Shown here in pieces: positions 35,933 to 47,245 of a stretch of 64,000 nucleotides of DNA (position 1 is the stretch's first letter; the number at the start of each line of letters is the position of its first letter). The stretch spans positions 62,001-126,000 of the forward strand of contig JAKUCV010003088.1 of NCBI GenBank assembly GCA_028386065.3. Reading direction: 5' to 3'. The DNA comes from Turnera subulata. Its lineage: Eukaryota; Streptophyta; Magnoliopsida; Malpighiales; Passifloraceae. The position numbers were made by a program, and so were the translations under genes. The notes below the pieces were generated by a model. That model was not told where the DNA came from, ran no database searches, and saw only the letters and a list, made by a program, of their open reading frames with translations.

Positions 35933-37914
35933 CTTTTCTTCAGCCTCTGTTTTTTCTTTTCTTTCTCTGGTTTTGGCGCCTCTCTGTTTTATTTATTCTC
36001 TGGTGGTGGTGTGGTACGTTATAATGAACAAGATCGGTTTTTGGTTTTTGGGTTTTGGGTTTTTGTATGTCTTCTTTCTTGTGGTGGTGGTGGTGGTGGT
36101 GGTGGTGGCTCAGGTGGGAAACAAGAAGAGAGAAAGCTGTTAATGTGTTATAGGGTTGTGTGTGTGAGAAAAAACAGAGAGATACCGCGTGAAAAAGGTT
36201 AAGGAAGGAAGGAAGTAGGGAGACTGATTTTATTGCTGTTTTTGTGTTCACTACGCGTTAACTTTAAGTAATTTCCACATCTTTTTCTAAAATTAATAAT
36301 AATTCTTTTTTTTCTTTTCTTTTTTAAGGTTTTGGCTTCTTGTTTAGAGTTTTGTATTATTTCATTGACTATGACGGTATGACCCCCTCCCTTCAAGCAT
36401 AAAAACTTAGACTTTGACTAATATAAACTTTTTGAAAATGAAAGTGTTGATTTGTTGTACCTTAGGAGGATAACCCAAAAACAAAAAAATTGTTGTACCT
36501 AGGGAGGGAAAGGAATCATGTCATGTCATGTCCTTCACTTATTTTTGTTCAAATTGCTTTATTTTCGTGCTACACGTTTTCAGTCACCTCTCTTTTTAAA
36601 TTTTATTTTACTTAACCCACGAACAACATGAAGATTAAATTAAGGACTAGGAATATCTTAAAAATTTTGAATTATGGTTTAGGCAAACGATAAGGGATCG
36701 AATTATACGATTTGAAGTTATCGGAGTACACGGCAAGAAGAAGGAAGATTAAAATCAACAGAAGACTGACTGGAGTTAAACTGAATTAGTAGAGGCATTT
36801 TATCATTTTGTCTTAGAAAATTTCCCTTTCATTCTTTAAAAAATTTGCAGATTACCAGGAGACAGCTGCAATGAATGTAATATTCTAAAACATGTTCTCT
36901 AGATTTATCAAAAAAAAAAGGTTCTCTAGATTTATCAGCAGAGGAAGTACTACATGACACAGACAGGGTAACAGCGGGAACAATTATATGGGACTTGCCA
37001 TCTGTTGCTTCATGTATGATGCTAATCAGAAACAAGCCGGCTGATACCAGGGAAAAAATATTTCCTTATAATTTTGTCAGTAGCCCAAATCCAATGGATT
37101 TAGCTGTTTCATATTCATTGTTTCCCTGCACATAGTTTTCAGTTTTCACACTTGAATTATCCAATTATCAAACACCAAGTGGAAATGGTATTACCTAACT
37201 AGTTTTTGATGTGGCAACTGAGGAAGACATTCTTTGTACGGTCAAGCTTATAGTTTCAGTATCAAATTGAACCTGCGTCTACATTCCATTAGTTTGGTCG
37301 GATCCGAATAGCTAGTTTGATAGCTCTAGACGACGAAGTGGTCGCATGCTTGTCAAAGTTATTAGGCAGCCAACAAATTTGTTTCTTCTAGAGTCACGCT
37401 CGTTTTCTTTTCTTTATTTAACAATAACTGGTTCTTCTAGCTTCTTTCCGTATTGCTCAGTCAATCTTTCTCGTTTTTTTATTTTTTGTTTGGATAAAGC
37501 GCAAATTAAGAAACACAAACGTGACACGATCGGATGTCAAGAAGACAGGTTGATATATATGCCTACATATTAGATGATTAAAAGAATCATTTGCTGCTGA
37601 CTTTGTCTTAGTCTGTTTGTCATCTGCCAGTAATGCGACCAGATTCCTCCTGTATGTGGAGTTGGTATTTACCTAATTAGCTGCTTTTCCATTAATTTAG
37701 TGCTTCCCCTGATTACCCTATACCTCTGTGATGGTTTTCTTGATTGAGTGATTGGTTCAGTATTGACTTTATATACACACACTATACTGTTAACATATGT
37801 ATACTTGAGAGGAAATTAAATAGCTAGGACCAGCTAACTGCAAGATCAACTAGAATTTGACAAGGAATTTTTCATCCCAACGAGAAAAAAATTTTATTCA
37901 GTTTGAAGAGAACA
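35933..37914. other. PP2C 5' region and intergenic DNA
   Basis: The leader and promoter of the PP2C gene are CT-rich on the minus strand. The remainder is AT-rich, with no recognised gene. Confidence 0.5.
36081..36108. repeat. (TGG)n microsatellite
   Basis: About nine uninterrupted TGG units (ACC on the minus strand) lie about 150 bases upstream of the PP2C start codon, within the likely leader or promoter. Confidence 0.9.
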
Positions 37915-39470
37915 TCAATCAAACACAACTAGGTGGTTGAAATGTTCAGCCTCTATTGCAGACCGTATTACATCTTCTGGCTTAGGTAGGAAATTGAAAT
38001 CTCCAATGTAGTCTTCAAAATAACCCTCAGAATCTGAAGCCATCTGTGTGTAAGCTTCTGTAGAATAAAAATTTCCCAACAGGAAAATACTTATCAGACG
38101 CCTTGAACGCCCTTTGACCACTGCCACCCCTCGATGGTTCTTATTTTTAGGGCTTTGAAGAACCACCGTACTATCCTCCCTATAGTCTGGACTCCAATAA
38201 ACAATCTCAGGTACAGTCTTATACCCTCTCTTCTTATAGAGCTTCCATGCCTCTCTGTAACTCTCTTCCCAACCTTGCCTCATTGAATCGTCGAAATCCT
38301 GACGGGTGAAAACAAAAATCCTCTTAACCATCTTGTTATCGCTTACTTTTTCAGCAATGGCAACCTGTAGAATGAAAGCTGTTGTAAATTTTTGAAAAAT
38401 CTACGCTGCTACTCCAATCTAGTTCTTTGATGAACCTAGACTTAGAATTAAAGTCGTCCCCTTGAACCTCACAAAGCTTGGGGTATTCATTGAATGTGAA
38501 TACTTTTCCATTCCACGGGTTATGGCTACACTCAGAAATTAGCAGACCAATTGCAACACAGAATTCTTCAGTAGAAGTACCTTGTGTGTCTTCTGAAATG
38601 TCGCATACCGCTAAACAATTCCCCAACTTCTCATTCTCTGTAAAGTGCCTCACAAGTCTCTTCCTGTTCGTTGAGAATGCCTGGTGGGGAAGCAACAGTC
38701 TATCCAAATTTTCAGTCTTTAGTTGTCCATGCCTAGCCAAGACATCCAAGTATTTGCGCAATTTCTTTCCATAACTAGCTAGTCTCCCTGCAGACTTCCA
38801 TGGTATCCAAAACAAGATCCTGCTTCCTTTCCCAACCAGAGAGAACAACCTCTTTGCACTCCCTGAGAATTTTCCTTAATGGAACAAGAACCTGCCTCTG
38901 CAAACGATTGCGAACCCTATACGCATAGCGCGCTTCCTCGATATCTGATCTGCACTCTTCGTATTCACATCACGGGAATACCTTTCGAGGAATGTTTTCA
39001 CATATCAGGGTTGATTTGTCGTAGGAGGAATTCACAGAGGGACAAAACCATGCAGCCAGGCTGATTTTTTCAAACTCACCTCCCATCATGAACCCAACAT
39101 CAGATCTCAACACTTGAGCAAAGAAATCAGATATCCTGTCATGCAGGTTTCAATAACGAACATCCTGATGATACCTCATCAACCCTGCTTTAGCTCTGGC
39201 TATGTTTCTCTCCTGGCGCGGCTTCTCCCCAATCTTATTACCTTCATCAGTCATGTCTTCCTCAGCCTTTCCCCTCAAGGAATTACTCGCAAAACCCACT
39301 TCCCTCCCACCACAGGGGTCTTCATGACCCTGTACAGGATCTCCAACAGATCTTTGAACCACCCAACCTCACCGAAAACCCTAATGTTGCAAGCAAGGGT
39401 CAACGGGTGGTGATGGTGCAGCCCTGAAGAAAGCATCTTCCCCGAAGACTGCCAATCCCCGCACATCACG
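37915..39470 (-). pseudogene. Broken DUF2828 (vWA-like) gene
   Basis: The minus strand shows successive fragments in different frames: HPLTLACNIRVFG and LLEILYRVMKTP (near 39460-39310), then 38848-38351 with LPHQAFST, CLAVCDISEDTQGTS, GLLISE and WNGKVFTFNEYPKLCEVQGD, then 38331-37915 with VKRIFVFTRQDFDDS, VPEIVYW, HRGVAVVKG and HFNHLVVFD. These match, in order, the plant DUF2828 proteins (about 600 residues, usually intronless). A frameshift lies near 38395, and stops separate the N-terminal pieces. The metal site expected as DVSGSM reads DISEDT. The fragment order is correct, so this is one decayed gene. Function of the family is unclear. Confidence 0.75.
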
Positions 39471-40579
39471 TACAGAGAGACCAGAGGCGATGCCCAAAAA
39501 AAAAAAAAAAAAGTTGTTGGTTGTCGAAAAAGAAATGCAAAAAGTGATGGTTCAGTTGGGGCAATCCATCAGGCCAAGCGGACTCGGGCGGCACCGGCCT
39601 GTTATCCATCCACTGCCGGGAGCGGGAGGTAGTCGCTGCTCTGTGAAACCAGCCTCACGCATTACCCTCCTCTTTAGGAGCCAAGTGATCCCAATTTTCA
39701 GAGGAGCCACTTGGTTCAGCTCTCGGCTTGGATCGGGCAGGCCAGAAACTTGCCACGCCGAGCCCAACCTTCCAGACTGGCCCAATGTTCCATCACCTTA
39801 AGTGCCCTCACTCGAGTTACAAGCCCACGTTACTGAGCTCGGCGAACGTGCTACACCTGCCCAAGATTAATACGGGAGAACAGTATTATCATTTCCTGCG
39901 ATGTGGGAATGGCGGGATGGCTTCAAACACCTCAGTCTTCTCCATATTGGCTCGGGTTTTGTAACTGGCAGCCTTAAGGAAGATCTCAAGGCACGGGCTT
40001 ATGGTGGGAAGGGTCATAGTTCCCTAGGACACCAATTGGCAGCTGGATCACAGGCGAGGGTTGTTTCTGTTTCGAGACTGGAGGATATGCCACTGGCGAC
40101 GAGCCTAATATGTAAGCAGCAGGAGCCATTAGTTATAATTGATGCTCTTAGGGGGTCTATAGAGATACTACTGATTCGAGGATGGATAGGTGAGATTTGA
40201 AACCAAAGTGATGTAATCGGCATCGCCAGGTGGACTATGGTGTTTAAATATAGATTGGCTTCCTTGGGCATCAAGTGAGTGACACCTGCGAATTCACTAA
40301 ATCAGTCGCTAAAATTACTAAAGCACTAAATACCTAGTAATATGGGATCTAATCTGGACAGTTGATTTTATAAGAGATGTGATATAGTAGGCCCAATCCT
40401 AGGCTTAATAAACAGGAAGCCCACCAAGGGACAAGCCCAATAAAGAAACAAAAACCTTATTTGGAATTCTGGGAGACTATGAGAGTCAATGACGATTGAC
40501 GGGTACGGCGGTCAAACTCCCAACCCCCGTCTGGTCCAATCGACAGTAATATAAGGCACCTTTTTGTGCTCTATGCAAT
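39471..40579. other. Unassigned, moderately GC-rich sequence next to LINE 1
   Basis: A 17-base A tract at 39496-39512 is followed by frames on both strands (39490-39801 plus, 39552-39785 minus, 39901-40200 plus) that match nothing I know. From about 40380 the sequence looks like retrotransposon LTR: repeated AAGCCCAxxAA-type phrases and a possible TATA (TAATATAAGGCACC, near 40547). LINE 1 may have landed in an older LTR. I could not find the other LTR. Confidence 0.35.
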
Positions 40580-40702
40580 AACAAATACTTTTTTTTTAGA
40601 ATCAAAGCAATACTTTCATTTCATAACCAGAGTTAGGACAGGCCTAACAAGTACAACTCAAAGTAGAGGAATACAACTCTCATAAATGGAGTTATAGATG
40701 AA

Positions 40703-43700
40703 CTAAGAAACAAAAGTAATACCCCATGAAGAACATAAATGGAGTAATTCAGGAGTAACGCGCCGAGCTTTGAGACGTGTGAGGCCTCTAAAACACAGTG
40801 TGACTTCAGAGCAAATATCAGCAACAATGTTGTCCGGAGACCGGGAACAGTGGTTAAAATGCCTCTGGTTTCGTTCTTTCCACAAATGATAGATGCAGGC
40901 TGCCCATATAATTCGTAAAAGCATTGAAAGAATACTTTTCTTCTGCAGATATTGCTTAGCCCATAAGAACTCAGCAGGCCAGCTAGAAATTGGCTTAGAG
41001 ACAGTACAAAAATGCAGCAGCTTAGACCATACAAGAGCTGAGAAAGGGCAAGAAAAGAAGAGATGATCTCGAGTTTCAGTAGAGTTGGAACAGAGTAGAC
41101 AATCTGCATGGGTGATAATCCCCCACCTTTGAAGTCTTGCTCGGGTGGGAAGTCGATCCAGAATTGTCAGCCAAGCAATGAAACTATGCTTAGGAATAAA
41201 TCCAGAGGACCATAAGAGCTTATGCCAATCAACACGATTACCTTTAATCCGTATACTCTCCCATGCACTTCTAATAGTGAAGTGTCCAGATGGGGTCAAC
41301 AGCAATTTCAATTCATCAGGATGTTGCGAAGGGACAATCAGAGCAGCTTCAGTTTTAAGTTGCTCAATCAAAGACAATCTAGAATTCGGCCAACGCCAAG
41401 CATTATCAACAATTAACGAACTTATGGTGGCCTGCAACGGTATTTTGGAACCTGCTATGGTGGAGGGGGAGATGGAGGATGATAAAGATCCTCTTTGCAG
41501 CCATGAATCCCACCAAAAGAAGGTAGTAGAGCCATTACCGACAATGCAAAAGAAAGCATTAGCAAATTTCCTGCGGAGTTTCAGAATTTTACGAAAGCTC
41601 CATGTGCAGTCAGCAGAAATGTCAAGGCTCCATAAGCTTCGATGTCTAATATAATGCGCATGGATCCATGCTACCCAAAGTGATCCAGCTTGCATTAATA
41701 AGTGCCATAGATTTCGTGCGATGCAGGCTATGTTCCATTCTTTGAGACTCTTAACTCCCAGTCCACCTTCTTTTTTAGGTAAAGAGATTTGAGCCCAAGT
41801 GACCTTAGCTTTACGAGAATCAGACCAAAGGAAAGTAGAACACGATTTTTCAATCTCCTTCAACACACGAACAGGGAGGATGAAGATATTAGCCCAGTAG
41901 TTTTGGATACTAAATAACACAGAGATGACTAGTTGTAATTTCCCTGCATAGGATAAAAGTTTAGCATTCCAGGAGTTTATACGGGCAAGGATCTTGTCCA
42001 TTAACGGCTTACAATGCTGCACAGAAAGCCTGCCAGATATAAGTGGTACCCCCAGATAGCACACATGGATCTGCCCTTGCTTAAAACCACATAGTTGAAG
42101 AAATTGATGGGTATGCTGATCTGAAACACCAGCAAGGAAAACCTCACTCTTAGTTGGATTGAACTTCGGGCCAGAGAGAGTATAAAAGTGCTCTAAAATT
42201 TGAGTGATTGTTGTTGCAGCAGTGAGACTTCCATCAGAGAAAATCATGAGGTCATCCGCAAAACACAAATAGGAAAGGTCAATTTTTGAACATTTCGGAT
42301 GATAAGGAAGATGGTTAGCAGCAGCAGCTTGATTTAATAGGCAGGATAGAATCTCCATTGAAATTACAAATAAGTAAGGGGAAAGCGGATCCCCTTGCCG
42401 CATACCTTTTCCTCCCTTAAAATAACCACAAAGAGATCCGTTAATGGAGATTGAGAACATTGCGGTGGAGAAACAGAGCTTTAGCCAATCAATAAACTTG
42501 TGAGGAAACCCCATTGCTACAAGGACATTGAGCAAGAATCCCCAATCAACGGAATCAAATGCCTTCGTAAGATCAATTTTCAAAGTACACTGGCTAGTAA
42601 TTCCAATACGGTGGTAATTGTGAACAACTTCATGCGCCAACAATACGTTGTCAACTATCCTCCGCCCTGGGATGAACGCAGTCTGATTACTGCTAATTAA
42701 ATCTGGCAAGCATTGCTTCAGTCGGTTGGCTAAAATTTTGGAGATACGCTTATATAGTGTAGAGCAGCAAGCAATTGGTCGGAAATCCGCTATCCTTTGA
42801 GCATTGGGAATTTTAGGAATTAAGCTTATGATCGTGTAATTAACGCCTTTAAACATCCTCCCTGTTCGGAAAAATTCCTGGATAGCAGAGGTGACATCAT
42901 CTCCGACAATTGACCAAGCTGCCTTAAAAAATTCCACATTGTACCCGTCAGGACCAGGAGCTTTATTGGCTCCTAGGGAAAACATGGCTGACTTGATTTC
43001 TTGATTACTAACCTCAGCAACTAACATCTCACAGTGTGCAGTGGATAAAGTGCGGTGAAGGAGTCTACGAAAAAATGTGACTGAATTGCCAGAAACATTG
43101 GAATTGGCTCTTCCCATAAACTCCGAATAGAAGGTGACAATAGAATCAGCTATAGCTTGAGGTGCAGTAAGTAGGGTACCATCGGGAGAGATGAGCGAAC
43201 GAATGGAATTTCTTGCTTTCCTTGCACGAACAATGCTGCGAAAAAAGCGTGTGTTGGAATCACCACAAGAAAGCCATTGTACTCGAGATTTTTGCCTTAG
43301 AAAAGATTCCTCAGCATTGCGAAGATCAGCAAGACTTGATAAGAGAGCTTTCTCAGCATACAAAAGAACTGTGTTAGGTGGGTCCGCTAATAGCTGCCCT
43401 TGAAGCAAGGTTAATTCTTGTTCTATGCTCAAGATGCGGGAGGAAATATCAGCAAAAGTATGGGAATGTAGTTGCTTTAAACAAGGCTTCAGCAACTTTA
43501 ACTTTTGCCATAGACAGTACATAGCATAACCTTCAATTCTGCAATTCCAAGTAGAAGTAACAATCGAGAGGAAGTGTGGATGCTGGATCCATTGGTTATA
43601 AAATTTGAATGGTTTAGGCCCATTATAAGCAGCAACAGAGGTGGTCAATAGGATTAGGCAGTGGTCAGATACACCGGGAGGAGAGAAGTCCACTGCACTA

Positions 43701-44341
43701 TTAGGAAAAATGGAAAACCAAGAGGAATTAACCAGGAAACGATCTAATTTCCGAAAGATGGGGTTGTCCAGCTGCCTATTAGTCCATGTGAACAGTGGAC
43801 CTGTATAGGGATGATCAAAGAGCCCATTCACCGCAAGACAGTGGGCAAATTCAACAATGTCGTTAGTGAGATGAGCAGTAGAAGAAGATGATTCCACTGA
43901 GCGGAGGACAATGTTAAAATCCCCAAGTAGACACCATGGAGAGTCACCAATATAGTTTGCAAATCGACATATGCTTGGATAAAGAGTTGAACTTCTATCT
44001 GCAGCTGTGTTTGCTCCATAAATGAAAGAAGCAAAACAAGAAAATTGCTCACGTAGACAACAAACTTTGCAGTGTAATACTTGATCAGCAACTTCTAAAA
44101 CAGTAACATCGATACAATCTGACCATAAAAGCCAAATACGACCCAGTCTTGCTGAAGTATAATTATGGGCAAAGCTCCAGGAAGGCAGAAAATTCTTCCG
44201 AATATCAGGAACTGAAGCTTGCTGGATTTTAGTTTCTACAAGACAGACCAAGTCAACTGAAGATGAGTAGATGCGTTGCAACACTGATTTACGCTTAGAG
44301 GGGTCATTTAAACCCCGAACATTCCACTAGAGCCATTTCAT
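40703..44341 (-). CDS. LINE 1 ORF2: endonuclease-reverse transcriptase, one early stop
   Basis: The natural ATG is at 44341-44339; codon 5 is TAG (44329-44327), after which the frame is open for over 1190 residues to 40703. Just after the stop comes WNVRGLN, the opening strand of the APE-type endonuclease. Counting from codon 44284, GDFN lies at 121-124 and SDHCLI at 206-211 (endonuclease); KAPGPDG near 441; the RT motifs IDLTKAFDSVDW near 570, MRQGDPLSPYLF near 628 and FADD near 675-678 (catalytic). A zf-RVT region with WHKLLWSSGFIPKHSFIAWL and CLLCSN...HLFFSC follows. There is no RNase H domain. Such proteins nick DNA and reverse-transcribe their own RNA at the nick. Confidence 0.9.
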
Positions 44342-45876
44342 TATGTTGGTAAGAGTATAGGGATATTGGACCCAGTGGAGGGAACTTGTTTCTTGGAATC
44401 TTTGGTAGCCCGACCATGACCCCGACCGCGACCCTTCTTAGTTTTAATTTCAACATTTTGTTGAAGAGCATCCACAGTATCAGTAGCAGCAATATTCAGA
44501 GGTGATTTTCCAGCAAGAGCACTTACTTCCAGATTAGAGACAGTATTCAAAGATGACTGTTCAGCAAGAGCACTCACTTCCAGCGTCGCAACATGGTCTG
44601 AATTAGACAAGGCAGGAACTGTATTAGGCACAGATGATAAGTTCACAGGAGATAAGGAGGTAGAGGTGCTTGGCATTGCATCAGATGGTAACATATCCTC
44701 CACTGAAGAAGATAATGGAATGGGAGCCTCAGTGGGCACAGAGGTTGGAACGGAAATTAGCATAACATCAGTCTTAGTAGTAGCAGCCGGGACAGAAAAT
44801 GGCATAGCAGCAGTCTTAGTGGTAGCAGCCAGTTTAGGAACCCATTGAGTAGTAACACCCTTTTTGACAGTGCAAGCAAGTTGATGGTGTCCCCAACATT
44901 GGCACAATTCACAAAATTGCGGCTTCCATGAGTAGGAGATGTCAATAGTACTTAGACAGCCATCAATAGTAATAGGTAGAGAATTGATAAGAGGCTTGGA
45001 GAAATCAACATCAACACAAATGTTTGCACGATCAGAAAAAACCTTCGAGTAATCCTGAGTTGTGTGTAATGGCTTACCAATAGCACTGGCTAGATAGCTG
45101 AGTCCTTCACAAGTTAACAGCTCAGGTGGAACATTCCTCAACTGGATCCAGACAGGGAAAGAGTCTTCCTTAAAATCCACAGGTTCTATGGTAGAAGACC
45201 ATTGACGAAGAAGAAGGGGAATACCTCCAATATGCCATGGGCCACCATAGAGGGCACGAGATAGTGAGACATCACTTGGAAATTGAAATAAGAACATACC
45301 AGCTTTGTAGGGAACAACTGAAATGGTACCCTGGCGCCCCCATAATTTGGTAGCCATGGCATTAATAAGACCAATGTTTGGAGCTCGACCCATGAACTGC
45401 CCCACAAGGCACAGAGAGAATTTCTTTCGCCCAAGTTGAACCAAAGCAGAGGGAATTGAAAGAGCACTGGAATCAGTATAAAAAATAGGAGTGCTAAATT
45501 GTAAAGGATGAACATGAGGCTTAGAATCACCATTAGCAACAGCAACCCAGGAAGGCGAAGAAGAGGGTTCCACAGTAGAAGGAATCGTAGTATTAGTCAA
45601 GTTACTAACTGCAGGAACCTCACTAGAAATAGAAGGAACCCTAATCCCTAATTTATCAGTAACAACAGAGGGAGGATCAGAGATTACCGAAACTAGAACA
45701 GAAGCCGTGACGTTTTTGCCTTTTAAGAACTGCGGAGAATTGCCTGGCTTCTGTAACAGATGAAGACACGAGAAATCCATCACCGTGGAAGATTTAGCTC
45801 TCACAGCACCATTGGAGTCAACAATGGGCGAGGGAGAAGAGCCAGCGCGCAACCGATCAACACCAGCAATTGCTAT
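44341..45876 (-). CDS. LINE 1 ORF1: DUF4283 and CCHC knuckle RNA-binding protein
   Basis: The frame is open from beyond 45876 to TAA 44343-44341. The codon at the expected start is ATA (45876-45874) followed by AIAGVDRLRAGSS; the first ATG in frame is at 45780 (MDFSCLHLL). Residues about 130-300 form a DUF4283 domain (CLVGQFMGR, ALYGGPWHIGG, FPVWIQLRNVPPELL), followed by a zinc knuckle CELCQCWGHHQLAC (CX2CX4HX4C). The C-terminus has Ser/Pro/Val-rich repeats and a basic RGRGHGRATKDSKK segment. ORF1 proteins of this kind coat LINE RNA. The stop overlaps the ORF2 start as TAATG. Confidence 0.85.
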   Translation of the reverse strand: MAIAGVDRLRAGSSPSPIVDSNGAVRAKSSTVMDFSCLHLLQKPGNSPQFLKGKNVTASVLVSVISDPPSVVTDKLGIRVPSISSEVPAVSNLTNTTIPSTVEPSSSPSWVAVANGDSKPHVHPLQFSTPIFYTDSSALSIPSALVQLGRKKFSLCLVGQFMGRAPNIGLINAMATKLWGRQGTISVVPYKAGMFLFQFPSDVSLSRALYGGPWHIGGIPLLLRQWSSTIEPVDFKEDSFPVWIQLRNVPPELLTCEGLSYLASAIGKPLHTTQDYSKVFSDRANICVDVDFSKPLINSLPITIDGCLSTIDISYSWKPQFCELCQCWGHHQLACTVKKGVTTQWVPKLAATTKTAAMPFSVPAATTKTDVMLISVPTSVPTEAPIPLSSSVEDMLPSDAMPSTSTSLSPVNLSSVPNTVPALSNSDHVATLEVSALAEQSSLNTVSNLEVSALAGKSPLNIAATDTVDALQQNVEIKTKKGRGRGHGRATKDSKKQVPSTGSNIPILLPT

Positions 45877-46078
45877 GGAGGAAAGCTGGAAGATGGAAGA
45901 TGGAGGATGAGGAAGTGAAAGAAGAGGAAGGGAATCAAAAAGAGAAAGATCACCGCAAGGATTTTCCCGAAATTTTTGTTGAAGAACTAAAAGTTTCAGA
46001 GAAAATCGTTAGAGAGAGAAACTAGAGTGAGAAGCTCTCGCGAGACTCGTCCTTATAATTTTGCCTCAACAAATACTT

Positions 46079-47245
46079 ATGATATAAAGTCTAAAAAATG
46101 AGCCTCAACAAAAAAAAAATATAAAAAATTGGTTAAGAGTATCTTAACCGGATGGAGTTTGTTTAATGTTTAAGTAGTGGATGATTTGGTTCTCTTTGAG
46201 TGAGTTACTCGAGCTTGAATTCTCGTATATATAAAAAATTCTCATTTTGGAGACTTATTTACTATAACCAACTGCGCAACATAGGTTAGATTCGAATTAA
46301 TTGAGGCAAAGCTCCAAATATCGAATAAAAAACTTTTTAAAAAATACTATTAGAATGGCCCATATTTTAGTCGATAAAGGTGGGACTCGAACTCAAAAAC
46401 TCACTCCTCGCTTTTACGCAAGAATACCAACGAGCTTCAAAACTCATTGATAATTGGTCCATATTATCATAGTTCCTTGCTGTTTTTATAACTTTTGTCT
46501 TGGTCTTAGAAGGATTTCTTCTATTTTTTATTTGTTAGAGAAACAAATCCTAAGTTTACTTTGTAAAGAAGAATGGAAGACAAAGGTGGGACATAAAATC
46601 ATAATTGACAAATATTTCATAATCCATGTACAATTATCTTTAGTCAATAATAATTATTGAAATATAAAATACGTAAAAGAGTGACAACTGAAATCAGGAT
46701 TTTTGTTTTAAGTACCCTCCTCTCGTTTTGAGGAGAACTTAACTACTCTTATATGCCAAGAGAGAATGGAAGTCATTAGCTCACTCAATTGCACGCCATG
46801 TTTTTGTTTTTCATCCGAAACTGCATGGTTAGACAACCGATGTAACCAACAAGTTATTAAGTCCTAAAACAAGTTATAAGTCCCCTTTTTCCTTCAGCTT
46901 TTATATCTTTAGCCATTTCTGATGTAACCAACCAACAATTCCCGTTAATGAAATGGACTTGCTGTTCCGTCATTTAAAATAGACTGTATTGTAGTGCAAC
47001 CCATGAATTTATGGATGCTTGCAAATCTTCTAATTTACTCACAGTAGAATGTCGATTAGTATGGACGCAAAATGACGACTAAAAAAGACATTATGTTTTA
47101 CAACCAAAAAACCGAGACCAAGGAAGGAAACAACACAGCTTTCAGAGAACATACCGAAACCCAGTCTAGCTAAAAAGCCTCTAAAATGAAAAGATGCATC
47201 TCGAAAAACACAACGAAAATCATTTCGGGAAGGGCATTATTCTCT
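46079..47245. other. Intergenic with two SINE-like relics
   Basis: 46190-46330 (plus strand) carries CTCGAGCTTGAATTCTCG then GTTAGATTCGAATTAATTG and GGCAAAGCTCCAAAT, the degraded tail of a tRNA-derived SINE like that at 6300-6460. 46365-46445 read on the minus strand has GAGTTTTTGAGTTCGAGTCC, a B-box-like sequence. Neither is intact. The rest is AT-rich and includes the RING-gene 3' UTR. Confidence 0.45.

Larger units (their letters stand above)
40591..46067 (-). mobile_element. LINE 1: nearly intact L1-type non-LTR retrotransposon
   Basis: A 5.48-kb minus-strand element is bounded by a perfect 11-bp target duplication AACAAATACTT (40580-40590 and 46068-46078). Its A-tail appears as T8 at 40591-40597 plus flanking T. 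In order it has a leader of about 190 bases, ORF1 (DUF4283 and CCHC knuckle), ORF2 (endonuclease, reverse transcriptase, zf-RVT) and a 110-base 3' UTR. It appears complete at both ends. Only point defects at the two ORF starts are seen, so the insertion is likely recent. Confidence 0.9.

Noticed and set aside
39490..40200. Frames of 77-103 residues on both strands
   Set aside because: No recognisable motif, overlapping frames on both strands, and location between a pseudogene and a LINE; not supported as genes.
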